Shown piece by piece: positions 9,836 through 21,305 of a stretch of DNA of 64,000 nucleotides (its first letter is position 1; each line of letters opens with the position of its first letter). Both the position numbers and the translations under genes were made by a program. The stretch comes from Euptelea pleiosperma (Eukaryota > Streptophyta > Magnoliopsida > Ranunculales > Eupteleaceae): NCBI GenBank assembly GCA_035048495.1, contig CM068544.1, positions 14,254,138-14,318,137 on the forward strand. Reading direction: 5' to 3'. Below the pieces are notes generated by a model, which had not been told where the DNA came from, searched no databases, and saw only the letters and a program-made list of their open reading frames with translations.

Positions 9836-10770
9836 TCTCCCCAATTAGTGGACCCCCCATTTAATTAAAATTATTTTGAAATTCGCGGGGTCCACTAACT
9901 GGTCGGACAGCGGGTCGATGAAGATGGGCCCGGCTATTGGCCCACATGGACTGATGATGTCCATCGTCTCACAAGATGATGTGATAGACATTCTGATGGC
10001 GATCGGATGGATGGTGACTTGATTGGGACTCAGATTGGTGGATCGACGGATCTAGAGAGATCCAACGGTCCGATTGAAGATCCAACGGTCCGATGGAAGA
10101 TCCAACGGTCAGAAAGCTAAGGGAGATGAGATAGAGCTGATGGGCAGGAGTTCTGGGGTTAGGTCAGTAGATTCGAGGACCGAGAGATAAAGAGAGAGAG
10201 AGAATAAGGAGAGATGAGAGAAAAAGTATCAAAAAAATGGAAAAAAGCACTGGCAGAGGATCTGGAACCCTGGTCTTCACTGTGACCATCCTCACGCTTC
10301 TCCAGTAGAGTCGACTATCATTCTTTGCTGACTCATGTGGCTTTAAACGCTTTGGTCCATCTCTTGGTCATTGGCTCTCCTGTTCTTTTCGTTCTTTGGG
10401 CCGATTTTTTGGTCATCTTGTTCAGCCCATATTTGGCCCATATCTTCTAGTCATAGCATGTGGGCTCTTTAAGCTTTGATAATGGGCTTTCATGATCGAT
10501 TTGGGCTCGCAAGTCTCGAGAATTGTCCCATCGGGGTTTCCTGCGACAGAAGAAGCGCGTAATGAGACTTTATCAGAATGACTACATGTCTAGACTTCCG
10601 AAAATGTGTTTAATGCATGCAAATATACCATTTCATCCAGAAAAGTGTGTTCTACGCAACACAAGAGACTCTTACGTAGAAAAGTAGATAAATAGAGTAT
10701 TTTAACGTAGGAGAATGCAATAACGGTAACAGGATAATTGCTTAAAATAAGCACTTTTGAGCGAATATCA
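9836..10770 (-). repeat. E6 5' LTR, U3 half only
   Basis: Collinear with 2259-3193 of the 3' LTR, the same 935 bp without indels and with about ten substitutions. It holds the U3 MYB-type motifs (TCCAACGGTCA at 10101-10111) and ends at the integration terminus GCGAATATCA, followed by the TSD. The LTR centre equivalent to 1402-2258, including the TATA box, is missing, so this LTR should not drive normal transcription. Confidence 0.9.
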
Positions 10771-12527
10771 TAAAATAAATTCAATTTATTAACTAGGAAT
10801 GTCAAATTACACTAATTTTGAAATAAATAAAAGAAAACAACTAATGAGGCATGCAATAGACGAGAAAGCAATCAAATAGACTAGAGAGAGAAACTAGGTA
10901 GAGAGAGAAAGTGAGGGTTTAGATAGAGAAATTAAGAGAGATTTATTGGGAAGAGAGTAGAGAGAGAAAAGAAGCAAGTAGAGAGATAAAGAAGTAGAGT
11001 GAGAAAGTAAGAAAAGAAGAGAGAAAGGGAATGAGAGAGAGAGAAGAACAAGGGTTTTTAGAGAGAGAAAAAGATTACTCACCATCAAAGACTCACCTTG
11101 GAGGATTGGCCGAAGATTGCGATGCTTGGAGTGCACATGATGGAAATGGTGAGACCATGGTTCGGCCTTCACGCAAAGGGGGTGAGATGTGGCAGTGTGG
11201 TGAGGATCCAATGGAAATTTTTCCAATGATTTGTCACGGCATAGGGGACCACGTGGACTGCTGAATGGCCAGCCAAGGGCAAGGTGGACCGTGCACTTGT
11301 TCCAAGTGCATCTACAAGAAATCGCAATGGAGAAACTATAGCTGAGATGAGGGTGTGAATGGGTACCTAAGAGGATGTTGCACCGTGAAGGAGGAAAGCA
11401 GGCTGTGAACCACCGTGGTATGCACGTGGTGGAAAAGATGATGCAGACCAGAATAAGAGGGTCCCAATCGTGAGGTTGGTGATGTAAATTGGTTGCAGGT
11501 TCACTGTGGAAGAAATGGTGAGCCGTGCTGGTGGTGCACCAGCAAGTGGATGAAACCAATAGCAGGGGCTGCCAATTGGAGTGGAGAAGATGAGTGCACC
11601 TGTGCGCACTTGCAGGTGGAGCCCAAAACAGAGAAAGGAGAGGAGCTGCTAGTTCTTAACGCCAGCAAGTGGAGAAATGGGAGGAATTTAATGGTGGATC
11701 TGAATCGGTGGTTGCAGATCTTGAAAAGGAGAGAAAGTGATGGGTGTTGGTCGGTGCTGAGCAAGTGAAGAACAGATTTGCACGGTGGTTGGTGGTGGCG
11801 CCGGAGAAGTGCTGTACATAGTGTTGCAGGTTGCAGCCCAGTTTGGTAAAAAGCTTGCTGGTTTCGGTTGTGGAATGGTGGCTGTTTTGATGGTGGAGGC
11901 GCTAGCAGCAACAGGAGGAAGAGAGGGCGGTGGTCTGTGGTTGCAGGAGGCAGTGCCAAGAGGAAGAAGAAGGCGAAAGAGAGGGTGGTGACGTAACAGA
12001 TTCACTGGTGCACGGGCTGGAGAGGCCTGAGTTGCAATCGTGTGAGGGGCTCCGGTGAAACGGGAGTTGTACCAGTACGAGGGTGATGATCCTATGAAGA
12101 AGACGACCTGTAACTCAGTATGAGTTGCAGGTGGTGCTGCTGTAGGAGAAGGTGAAGATCTTCATGGCTGTGGAGAAGGATTTAGGTGAGATTTGGCCGT
12201 TGGATCTTGAATCTGGAAGTGGTAGACGGTGGTGTAGTGCTGTTTTGGAGAAGCAACATAGCCTACAACTCCGGTAAGTGAAGAAGAAGAAGAAGAAGGA
12301 AAAGAAAGGAGAAAGAAGAATAAAGAGATGCTATTATGTGGAGTGCAAATTCCGGCGAGCTTCTCGCCGGAATCAATGGCAAGAGGAAGGTGAAGATGCT
12401 TGTGGGTTGGACTGTGGAGAGCAACCCATGGATGCTAATGTTGTTGCTGGAATGGGATTGAGAAAGAGAAAGGGTAAAGGGAAAAAGAGGTTAAGAATTT
12501 TAGAGGGGGGAAAGAACCAAAAAGAAA

Positions 12528-12570
12528 CCCACGGTTTCTTTCTCTTATAAAGGAAGAGAGAAACCGTGGG
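12528..12570 (-). promoter_or_regulatory. TATA box inside a 12-bp inverted repeat, E1 LTR
   Basis: Arms CCCACGGTTTCT (12528-12539) and AGAAACCGTGGG (12559-12570) are perfect and enclose CTTATAAAG. The sequence is unrelated to the palindrome beside the TATA box in E6-type LTRs but occupies the same place. Confidence 0.55.
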
Positions 12571-13089
12571 AGTTAAATTGGGGATTGGTGAGAAGTGGTC
12601 AAGGTTGACCACTTCCCCCATTGGCTTGGATGCGGGCTTGTGAGAGCCCGTAAGTTTGTGGGCCGCTAAGGATTGTGGGCCAATGGACTTGGGCCACGAA
12701 CTTTGGAGCCCATGAGAAATAGTAGGACATGGGTCATTACAAGGATAATTGGCCCGTGGGCCTTGTGACCATGTGTCAATGGGTATGGGCATGGGCTCAA
12801 GGATAAGCGGGCTAATGGGCCAGATTGATATAGGCCTCTTGCGAGGCCGTAGGTTATAGGGTGCGTTTGGCCGGTAGGGGAAATATGGTAAATGAGCCCA
12901 AAACACCATGCGCTCTAGGACGGGTTAAAAGGCCGTGGGCTTCCAATTTGCTTGTGGGCCACTCGGCCATGGGTTTTTTGGACCACTAAGGCCATGGGGG
13001 CTGTTAGATGATGGAACTATGATAATTAGATGAGATGAGGTGGTGGTTTGACTCGGTCCACAATTGGCGGACCGTAGAATCTGGAGAGA

Positions 13090-13116
13090 TCCAACGGTCA
13101 GATGAATGATCTAACG
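13090..13116. promoter_or_regulatory. MSA-like motifs in E1 U3
   Basis: TCCAACGGTCA at 13090-13100 is an exact match to YCYAACGGYYA, followed by TCTAACGGTCG with one mismatch. The match is notable because the surrounding U3 differs from E6-type LTRs. Confidence 0.45.
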
Positions 13117-13851
13117 GTCGGATGACTATGAGAGATGGAATAAAGCTAAAGGAGAGAAGATCTGAGGTTAGATGATGGAGATCGGAGGGTTAGGATGATC
13201 GATCTAAGGATCGGATGGTAGATCTGGGGATCTAATGGTAGGATGAGATGATCTACGGGTTAGATATTAGAGTCTAGAGAGATAGAGAGAGAATTAGGAG
13301 AGAGGAGAGAGAAAATAATATAAAATAAAGGCAAAAGAGTTGGCAGAGGGTCATGAACCCTGATTTTCAATGTAATCTTCCGTCGGCTTCACCAAGCCGT
13401 CATTTCATATCAGTTGGTGCGACTTTGAATCACTTTGGCCCTTCTCTTGGTCTTCAGCTTTGCCTTTCTCTTAGTTCTTTATCTGGCTCTACGATCCTCT
13501 GACTTGACCCGTACTTGGCCGGTATCTTCTTGTCATAGCTTGTTGACTCCTTAAGCTTTGATATTAGGCTTCTATGGTTGATCGTGGGCCCGCAAGTCTC
13601 GAAAATCGCCCGATCAGGTTTCCTGCAAGAGAAAAGCGCGTAATGAGACTTAATCAAAATGGCTTCATATCTAGACTATCCGAAATGCATATATTTCATG
13701 CAAATAGTCAATTGTCGTTTAAAGATTGCGCTCTACGCATTGGAAGAAACTCTTACGTGAAAAAGTCGACGAAAAGACTAGTTTTACGTAAAAGAATGCG
13801 ACATCGCTATAAGGATAATGGCTTAAAATAAGCACTTTTGAGCGAATATTA

Positions 13852-15274
13852 GAAAGATCTGTTGGAAGTGGCTTGAGCGCCAATGTTGGAGCAGATGGAG
13901 TTGAAGTAGGTGTCACAAAAGACACGGATTGAAGAGGTTTGACTTCAGTAGGTAAAGGAAGGATGGGTTCTCTGGCCATGGTTATTAGAGGCTCAAACTC
14001 GATAAGTGGAGAGGGGATCTCTATCAGTGGAGTAGTCTCCAAAAGATCATTGAGATCAGAAATAGCTGACTCTGTCTCTGTTGCAAAGTCAGCCCCAAAG
14101 TGTGTTAGACACTGCTTAAGAATATCTTCGGTGGAGTCTGGGATTAGACTCTCAACGGCACACATTTCATCAGCTATATCGCGATTGGCATCTTGTTGCA
14201 TTAAACGAAAGATATTGACCTCAGCTTTGAGGTTACCGAAAGCAATGGACATGTTTTCATCCCGACACCCGATGTGTGCATTCACGGTGGCAAGGAATGG
14301 GCGGCCTAAGATGACCGAAATGCGGTTATCCTGACATGGCTCGGTGTTGAGAATGATAAAGTCCATGGGATAATAAAAGTCGGTGACTTTTACTAGGACA
14401 TCTTCAATGATTCATCTTGGAATCTTGATGGACTGATCAGCCAATTTCAGGGTGACATTGGTAGGCTTCATATCTTTCAGTCCTAACTACTGATATATCG
14501 AGAACGGTATGAGGTTGACGCTAGCCCCTAAATCTAGTAAGGCAGTGCAGCTAAAATTGTCTCCAATTTCACATTGGACAGTTGGGCTACCTGGATCCTT
14601 GTGTTTGATCACACTGTTGTGTTGAATGAAAGCGGTAGCTTTTTCTGCCAAGAAGGCAGTTTTGGGTACATGTGTACGCCGCTTGACTGTGTACAAGTCC
14701 TTGAGGAATTTGGCATAGGAGGGGATTTGCTTGATAGCAGAAAGGAATGGGATATTGATCTGGACGTCTTTAAAGACGTCTAAGATCTCTGAGATTTGCT
14801 GATCCCGTTTATCTTGGACAAGTCTGTCTGGGAAGGGAGGCTTTACTCGACAAATGGATTTGTCTTTAGCCTTAGATTTCTGCACAGGGATATCTGATGT
14901 TGGTGCAGAGTTAGAAGAAGCAGAGGTAGGATTAGGACTAGTTTCCTCTGTGCGAGTGATGGGTGCTGGAGATGGCACCGGCGGTAGTTGGACTCCCATG
15001 TCCATAGTTTTTCCAGATCGTAGGGTGGTTACAGCTTGCACCTCCCCTTGACAATTCTCATTCTGGCTCTGAGATTGGGAACCAATCTCATATACTGCTC
15101 CTTTGGCATTTCCTTTTGGGTTAGCGATGGGTTGGCTAGGGAAGATGCCTTTAGCTTTCTCAGCTTCCAGGTTGCCTAAGCGTTGTTCTAGACGAAGCAT
15201 GGATTATTGTTGCTGTTGCTCTAGGCGTTGCATAGATTGTTGTTGCTGAGTAATGAGTTGAGCTAGAAGGTCTT
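13852..15274 (-). pseudogene. E2 gag C-terminus and protease fragment
   Basis: This is a piece of gag-pol on the minus strand. It starts in the glutamine-rich region after the zinc knuckle, runs through the basic linker, reaches the protease active site LLDLGA and continues to the linker before RT, ending where E1 landed. The frame is open except for TAG at 14487-14489, just after the protease motif, where E5 and E6 have CAG. One Thr-Glu insertion is present relative to E5/E6. The gag start is cut off by S1 at 15274. Together with 20745-22974 this appears to be one element, E2, split by later insertions and a deletion; the rest should lie left of the window. Confidence 0.85.
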
Positions 15275-16239
15275 TGAAAGTAAGGTTTTTTCGTGTCGTT
15301 GGATCGGAAACCCTTGATTTCAACAATATTTGTATTTTCTAGGAATTGGTTTACTTAATCTGCAAATAAGCAGACTTGCACAGTGGCTTGTGTCGGATAT
15401 CGTCCGCACTCGGGGTTAGGGGCAAATAAGAACAATAATGACAGAAATTTGCTTGAGCTGATTGTGAAGGGATGAGAATGATGAATCAATTTTTAAAATA
15501 CTCTTTTGGAGATATATTTTTACCTATGAAAAACCTTTAAATAAGAACTAGTATAATTAAATAACAAGATCGAAATAACATGGAATGAAATTAAATAAAT
15601 TAATTAAAATCCTTACAAAACTGTGGGAATTAATCCAAACTAAAAACAATCACTAAACTTAAAAACCATGTAAATAGATTGATAAAGTGAGAAAGAAGAG
15701 ATAAAAGTTAGGTAGAGAGAGAAAATGAGAGAAGTAGAGAGAAAAACCTAGAGAGAGAATGCTCTCAAATTCTAGAAAGAGGAATTAGGTAAAGAGAGAG
15801 CTTTACCTTTTCAAGACTTTCCGGAATGAGATTGGTTTGAGAGATTTCTCTATGCATGAGGGGACTCTAGATGCAAGGGTGCTGCTCTAATGGTGAAGAT
15901 TGTGCACAAGAAGGAGCAAAGTAGTGATCTAACATGGTGCACCGTAGGTCCAGCAAGAGGTGATGATGTTGAGATAATGCACTGTTATGCAATCCGTGGA
16001 GGAGAATGGTGCAACAGGTGGTTGCATCCAAGGGAGGCTGGCTGTACGTGCTGGTAGCAACAACAGTAGGTGGAGGTGTTGTCATTTGGTGGAGATGTGG
16101 AGGAGCGGCTAGCAATGGAGAGGAGAAAACTGACTGCAACTTTCGACCTATGGAGACAGTGGTTAGAATCCCAGAATGAATGACCGTCCAAGAGAAGAGA
16201 GGACGGTGGTGCAGGTTGCATGGGAGGATGCTTGCTGAT
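15275..16239 (-). repeat. S1 LTR, first part, inserted in E2 gag
   Basis: Starts TGAAAGTAAGG inside the E2 gag codons; the predicted TSD is GGTCT (15270-15274). It contains the conserved U5 block and AG-rich tracts and is interrupted at CTGAT by S2. No internal coding DNA follows, so it is most simply a solo LTR. Confidence 0.75.
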
Positions 16240-18777
16240 TGAAAGAAGGATTTTTCCGTGTCGTTGGTTACGGAAACCCATATTCAACACATTTGTAAAT
16301 TGTAAATTATCCGAGATTATTCCTGCAGAATATAGAGATTTGTATATGGCTTTGTGTCGGATATCGATCCGTACTCGGGATTAATCACGTTAGTGCAATA
16401 GGACACATAAAATGACAAATTTTTATCAGAAAAACTTGAAGAATATGGTGAGGTGAGAATGGTGGATTGATTTAAAACATTTTTTTAGTGATTTTAGAGA
16501 GAGAAACTATCAAGAATTAGAAACAATTATATGCATCAAATACCGAATCTCAACATGATAATTGAAATACTAAAGTTCCACAATGAACTTCAATTTATTC
16601 CTCAAATCAAAGTATGGCTTACAAATTTTCAAGCAAACATTGGCAAAACAACCAACTTTAATTAGAAAGCAAATAAAAGAGATGCATTTAGAAAGAGAAA
16701 GAAGAGAGTAGAGAGAGAAATTAGAAAAAGAATGTGATTTTAAAGAGAGAGAGGAGGGACATGCTAGAGATAGGGGGAGAGAAAAACACCATTAACACTT
16801 ACCAGAAAGGATTAGCCCAAGGTGAAGCGTAAGAGATGCATGATGGGTGCCCGGAGTGCCTCCAAGTGGGGGAGAAGGTGCTGTTGGAGGTGCACAATGT
16901 GGTGATGGTGGAGAGAGGGAGGATCAAGGAGATGCAGGCCGATACCTGTTGCTCTTGGTCATGGCCCAAGAGAGGGTATCAAGGAGGAGATACAGACATT
17001 GGAACTGGTTCGTGTAGTGCTGGCCGGAGTTGCAGACCTGCAACTCCGGGAAAAGAAGAGAAAGAAGAAGAAGAATAAGAAGAGCTTACCTACTGAAGGG
17101 GGATTCACACCAGCAAGATAGAGAACATGTGGTGTTGTTGGTGGTGGCGCGTGGGCGGAGCAGATGGTGGCAAGAGGCGGTAGCGTTACAGGCGGACAGG
17201 AGTGGTGGGAGGATGAGTTGCTAGTCGGTATGGTTAGCAACCACCGTGTGGAAGTGCAGGCAGAGCTCTTTGCTGCACAGACTGGAAGGAGATGGCAGGT
17301 TCGTGCATGGAAGCTCTATGGAGGTGCTAGTAGAGGGCACCACGCAGCAGGCAGCGATGGTGGTGGTGAACTGGGCAGGCTGAAGACCGACTGGCCGGAG
17401 TTGCAAACCTGCAACTCCGGCGTTGGTGAAAGAAGGAGAAGAAGAGGATGGATGACCGTCCAAGAGAGGGGAGGACGATGGTGCGGGTTGCACTGTCGTG
17501 CTTGCTGCTGGAGCAATTGCCGGCCCTGTTTACAAGAAGAAGTAGAATAAGAAGATGAAGAACTAGTTCGCCGGAGAAGAGAAGAGAAAAGAAGAAGAGG
17601 AAGGAGAGAAAGTCGAGAAAAGAATGAGGAGAAGGTGGAAAACGTGGGGGGGAAGGTTTTGGGGAGAGAAAGGAGAAGAAAGGAGGGGGATTAGGGTTCA
17701 AACGAACCCTTCTCCTTCCCCTTTTAAAGCTCCCTATTTCCTTTAATGGAAATAGGGTATTTTTCAAAAATAAAAAAATAAGAAAAATAAATTTTTTTTT
17801 TTTTTTTAAGTAAAACCCTACCTTTCTTTGGGGAATTTCCCCATTTAGTGGACCCCCCATTTTTTAAAATTTAATTGAAATTATTTTAAAATTCACGGGG
17901 TTCACTAAATGGTCGGACAGCGAGTCGATGATGATGGGCCCAGCTACTGGCCCACATGGATTGATGATGTCCATCGTCTCACAAGATGATGTGATAGACA
18001 ATCTGATGGCGATCGGATGGATGGTGACTTGATTGGGACCCAGATTGGTAGATCGACGGATCTAGAGAGATCCAACGGTCCGGTGGAAGATCCAACGGTC
18101 CGATTGAAGATCTAAAGGTCAGAAAGCTAAGGGAGATGAGACAGAGCTAATGGGCAGGAGTTCTGGGGTTAGGTCAGTAGATTCGAGGACCGAGAGATGA
18201 AGAGAAAGAGAATAAGGAGAGATGAGAGAGAAAATATCAGAAAATGGAGATAAAAGATTGGCAGAGGGTCTGGAACCCTGGTCTTCACTGTGACCATCTT
18301 CACACTTCTCCAGTAGAGTAGACTATCATTCCTTGCTGACTCATGTGGCTTTAAATGCTTTGGTCCGTCTCTTGGTCATTAGCTCTCCTACTCTCTTCGT
18401 TCTTTGGGCTGACTTTTTGGTCCTCTTATTCAGCCCATATTTAGCCCATATCTTCTAGTCATAGCTTGTGGGTTCTTTAAGCTTTGATAATGGGCTTTCC
18501 TGATCGATGTGGGCTCGCAAGTCTCAAAAATTGTCCCATCGGGGTTTCCTGCGACAGAAGAAGCGCGTAATGAGACTTTATCAGAACGACTTAATGTCTA
18601 AACTTCTAGAAATGCGTTTAATGCATGCAAATATACCATTTCGTCTAGAAAAGTGTGTTCTACACAACAGAAGAGACTATTACGTAGAAAAGTAGATAAA
18701 TAGAGCATTTTACGTAGGAGAATACAATAACGCTAAAAGGATAATTGCTTAAAATAAGCACTTTTGAGAGAATATCA
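16240..18777 (-). repeat. S2: solo LTR (2,538 bp) with TSD CTGAT
   Basis: Complete LTR of the E6 type with CTGAT on both sides (16235-16239, 18778-18782), so it is a solo LTR left after recombination between the two LTRs of a full element. It has palindromes near 17030-17050 and 17397-17420, the inverted repeat beside a TATA-like TTTAAAAGG near 17715-17755, and one or two AACGG motifs near 18070-18100. Its host is S1. Confidence 0.9.
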
Positions 18778-20744
18778 CTGATTGTAGGGGCGGTAGCAGG
18801 TGGAAGAAGTAGTAGTTCATCGGAAAAATATGGAATTGCAGACCATCTTCACCGGCTGTGCTTCAGTGAACTCGCGAAGAAGTTATGGATCCTGACCGGA
18901 GAGTGCAGGTGCTTGGCTGCAGGACCGTGACTGTGCTGGTCACTGTTGTTGTTGGTGGAAAACCAGCAACAATGGAGACTGGTGCGTGTCTTCTAACGGC
19001 TTGGAGCTGTGAGGGATTGCCGGTCTGCCATGAACGATGTAGCAGGTCCAGCGATGAAGTGGTTGTTGCGATGCAGTTTGGAATGGCAGGAGCGTGGAGG
19101 AACATGTTGTGGTGCCTCTAACGGTGGTCTGTTGCAGGTTTTCGGCGATGTTGCTGTAGGCGTTGGTGGAAAAAGGAGAACAACTTGATCTCCTTATGGA
19201 CTTTTCGGGTGAGAAAACTGGTTGCTGTTTTAATAGAAGAAGGGGATGATGGAGAAAATGGAGGATCTGTGGTGGAGTTGCGCTGCTAGCATGTAGGAAG
19301 GCAGCAAATCGTTGCTGATTTCCTTTGGAGGAGAAGCAGGCCAGAGTTGCAGCAACTCTGACGGAAAGATGGAGAAAAAGAAGAAGAAGAAGAAGAAGAA
19401 GAAGAAGAAGAAGGAAAGAGAAGGGGGAGAGAACAGGCCAAGTTGCACGACCTGAAACTTGCTGCAAGGAGGGCAGAAAGTTGGTAGGGAAAGAAGAAGG
19501 TGGTGTGCAGATTCCGACGAGAAGCTCGCCGGAATCAATGGCAAGAGGATGAAGACGGTGTTGGTGAGGTGGTTCTTGGCTGACTGTCACATAGCCAAGG
19601 GTGGACGATTGGTTCTGCAACTAAGATGAGGTTGCAGCATGGAAAGGGATCAAAGGAGACACAATCTCCTAAGTTATTTCTTGGTGCAACAGTGAAGATG
19701 GTGGGGATCCAGCCGGAGTTGCAGTAGAAGGAGAAAAAGGGGGAGGGAACCAGCCATTTGGGGCTGTGAAGGTTGATGGTTTGGGGAGCTCCGGCAATCA
19801 CACTTCAAGAAGATGAGGAAGAAGGAGAGAAAGAAATAATGGGGGAGTGAACCAGCCTTCTAAGGGAACCGTGGGTTCCTCTTATAGTTTTAGGAGAGAA
19901 GAGTAATGACTAGGAGAGAGAATTGTGGAATTAGTTGGAGAGGTTGAGGGAGAATTGGTCTTGTGAAGACCATTTCTCTCTCAAGCAAAGGTGGTGTGGG
20001 CTTCTAATGAATGGGCTTTGGGCCATGAGGTTATTGGGTTATGAATCCATAGGCCTTGGGCTATTAAATGGGTAGGTCCAAGGCCATAGAGTTGGGCCAA
20101 GGAAATTGCCACATGTCGGCCAGTGAGCCATAGGGATAATGGACCGAAGGATTGGGTATGGGTCATGGGCATGGGCATGGGCTCAAGGATAAGCGCCCTA
20201 ATGGGCCAAATAGATATGGGCCTCTTGCGAGGCCATGGGTTAGGGTGCGTTTGGCCGCCAGGGGAGAAAAAATGGTAAACGAGCCCAAAATACCATGGGC
20301 TCTAGGACGGGTTACGAGGCCGTGGGCTTCCAATTTGCTTGTGGGCCACTTGGCCATGGGGGCTGTTAGATGATGAAACTATGATAATTAGATGAGATGA
20401 GGTGGCAGTTTGACTTGGTCCACAATTGGTGGACCGTAGGATCTGAAAAGATCCAACGGTCAAATGAATGATCTAACGGTCGAATTGAAGATCTAACGGT
20501 AGAAGAACTATGAGAGATGGAATAAAACTAAAGGAGAGAAGATATGAGGTTAGATGATGGAGATTGGAGAGTTAGAATGATCGATCTAAGGATCGGATGG
20601 TGAGATATAGGCAATTCGATCATGGAGAGGGGGATCAGTTGGTAGATCTGGGGATCTAATGGTAGGATGAGATGATCTACGGGTTAGATATAAGAGTCTA
20701 GAGAGATGGAGAGAGAATTAGGAGAGAGGAGAGAGAAAATAATA
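18778..20744 (-). repeat. S1 LTR, second part, end deleted
   Basis: Resumes S1 after S2. It resembles E1's LTR, with a TGGGCC-rich block at 20020-20350 and TCCAACGGTCA at 20452-20462. A palindrome variant AGAGTTGC-A-GCAACTCT occurs near 19343-19359. It stops at 20744 within a GA-rich tract, about 0.5 kb short of the expected GAATATCA end, and joins leader DNA of E2. Confidence 0.75.
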
Positions 20745-21305
20745 CAAGCCCGACTCCACCTCTTTGAGCTTTCGCTCCCTACTCACTTGGTAAACGCAAT
20801 CCGCAATCACGTTAGTCCACAATGGTCTATGGTATGGAATTGGAAGGTATACCGCCTTTGGGGTTTCAAGAAACACGCAATGATTTAGGGCAGGTATTGT
20901 GAATTAGTTCCAATTAGGGTTTGAAATTCAACTTTAGCTATTCCTGAATTAGGATTCGGAAATATCTACTTTTGAATTACCCAGAGTTGGAAATCTTCCA
21001 ATTTGAATCAAATAACCAATGGTGATCTAACTAGAAATAGCAGAATTGAAATCTGATCCTAATATTTTTGGTATTTTTTTTAATTAGTTAATTATCTAGC
21101 AGTTATTCTAAAAGCAGAGAAAATAAAGTCCTAAGTTATTACAACTTTGCACTCGGCCGTCCGAGGCATTAAAATAATAAGTAAATAATGTGAAAAATAG
21201 AATTGAAAGTTTTTCGATCTGGATCGGATCTTGAAGATTAAGCAGCTTTCCGAATTCCTGTTCGTCTTTTTGCAATCCCGTCAACCGAGCGGCAACGGCG
21301 CCATT
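20745..21305 (-). other. E2 leader remnant with PBS
   Basis: Almost identical to 25857-26411 of E3. It contains a GAGC-GAAA-GCTC hairpin near 20767-20778 and the PBS complement at 21286-21303. Its gag-side part is removed by the deletion that also trimmed S1. No reading frame of note. Confidence 0.8.

Larger units (their letters stand above)
518..10770 (-). mobile_element. E6: Athila-type Ty3/gypsy retrotransposon inserted in the E1 LTR
   Basis: E6 is bounded by TG...CA termini and a 5-bp TSD TAAAA at 513-517 and 10771-10775, so its outer limits are secure. In element sense it has a rearranged 5' LTR (10770 back to 8930), protease-RT-RNase H, integrase, a 1.9-kb non-coding 3' UTR and a complete 3' LTR. 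Gag capsid and zinc knuckle are missing. LTR pieces at the two ends differ by only about ten substitutions in 935 bp by eye, so the insertion is fairly recent. It cannot move by itself because gag is absent, pol has an internal stop and the 5' LTR is scrambled. Confidence 0.9.
10771..13851 (-). repeat. E1 5' LTR, second part
   Basis: This continues the LTR interrupted at 517; together the parts make about 3.39 kb, much longer than the E6-type LTRs. It shares the terminal blocks but has a different central region rich in GTG/GAG triplets and a TGGGCC-rich stretch at 12600-12980. It ends GCGAATATTA (TA for CA) and is followed by E2 protease-linker sequence. No gene is supported in this 3 kb. 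Confidence 0.85.

Noticed and set aside
10894..12005. Long minus-strand reading frames in the E1 LTR
   Set aside because: Low-complexity Ser/Pro/Leu/His translations of GTG/GAG-rich LTR sequence; they differ between LTR copies and show no domain.
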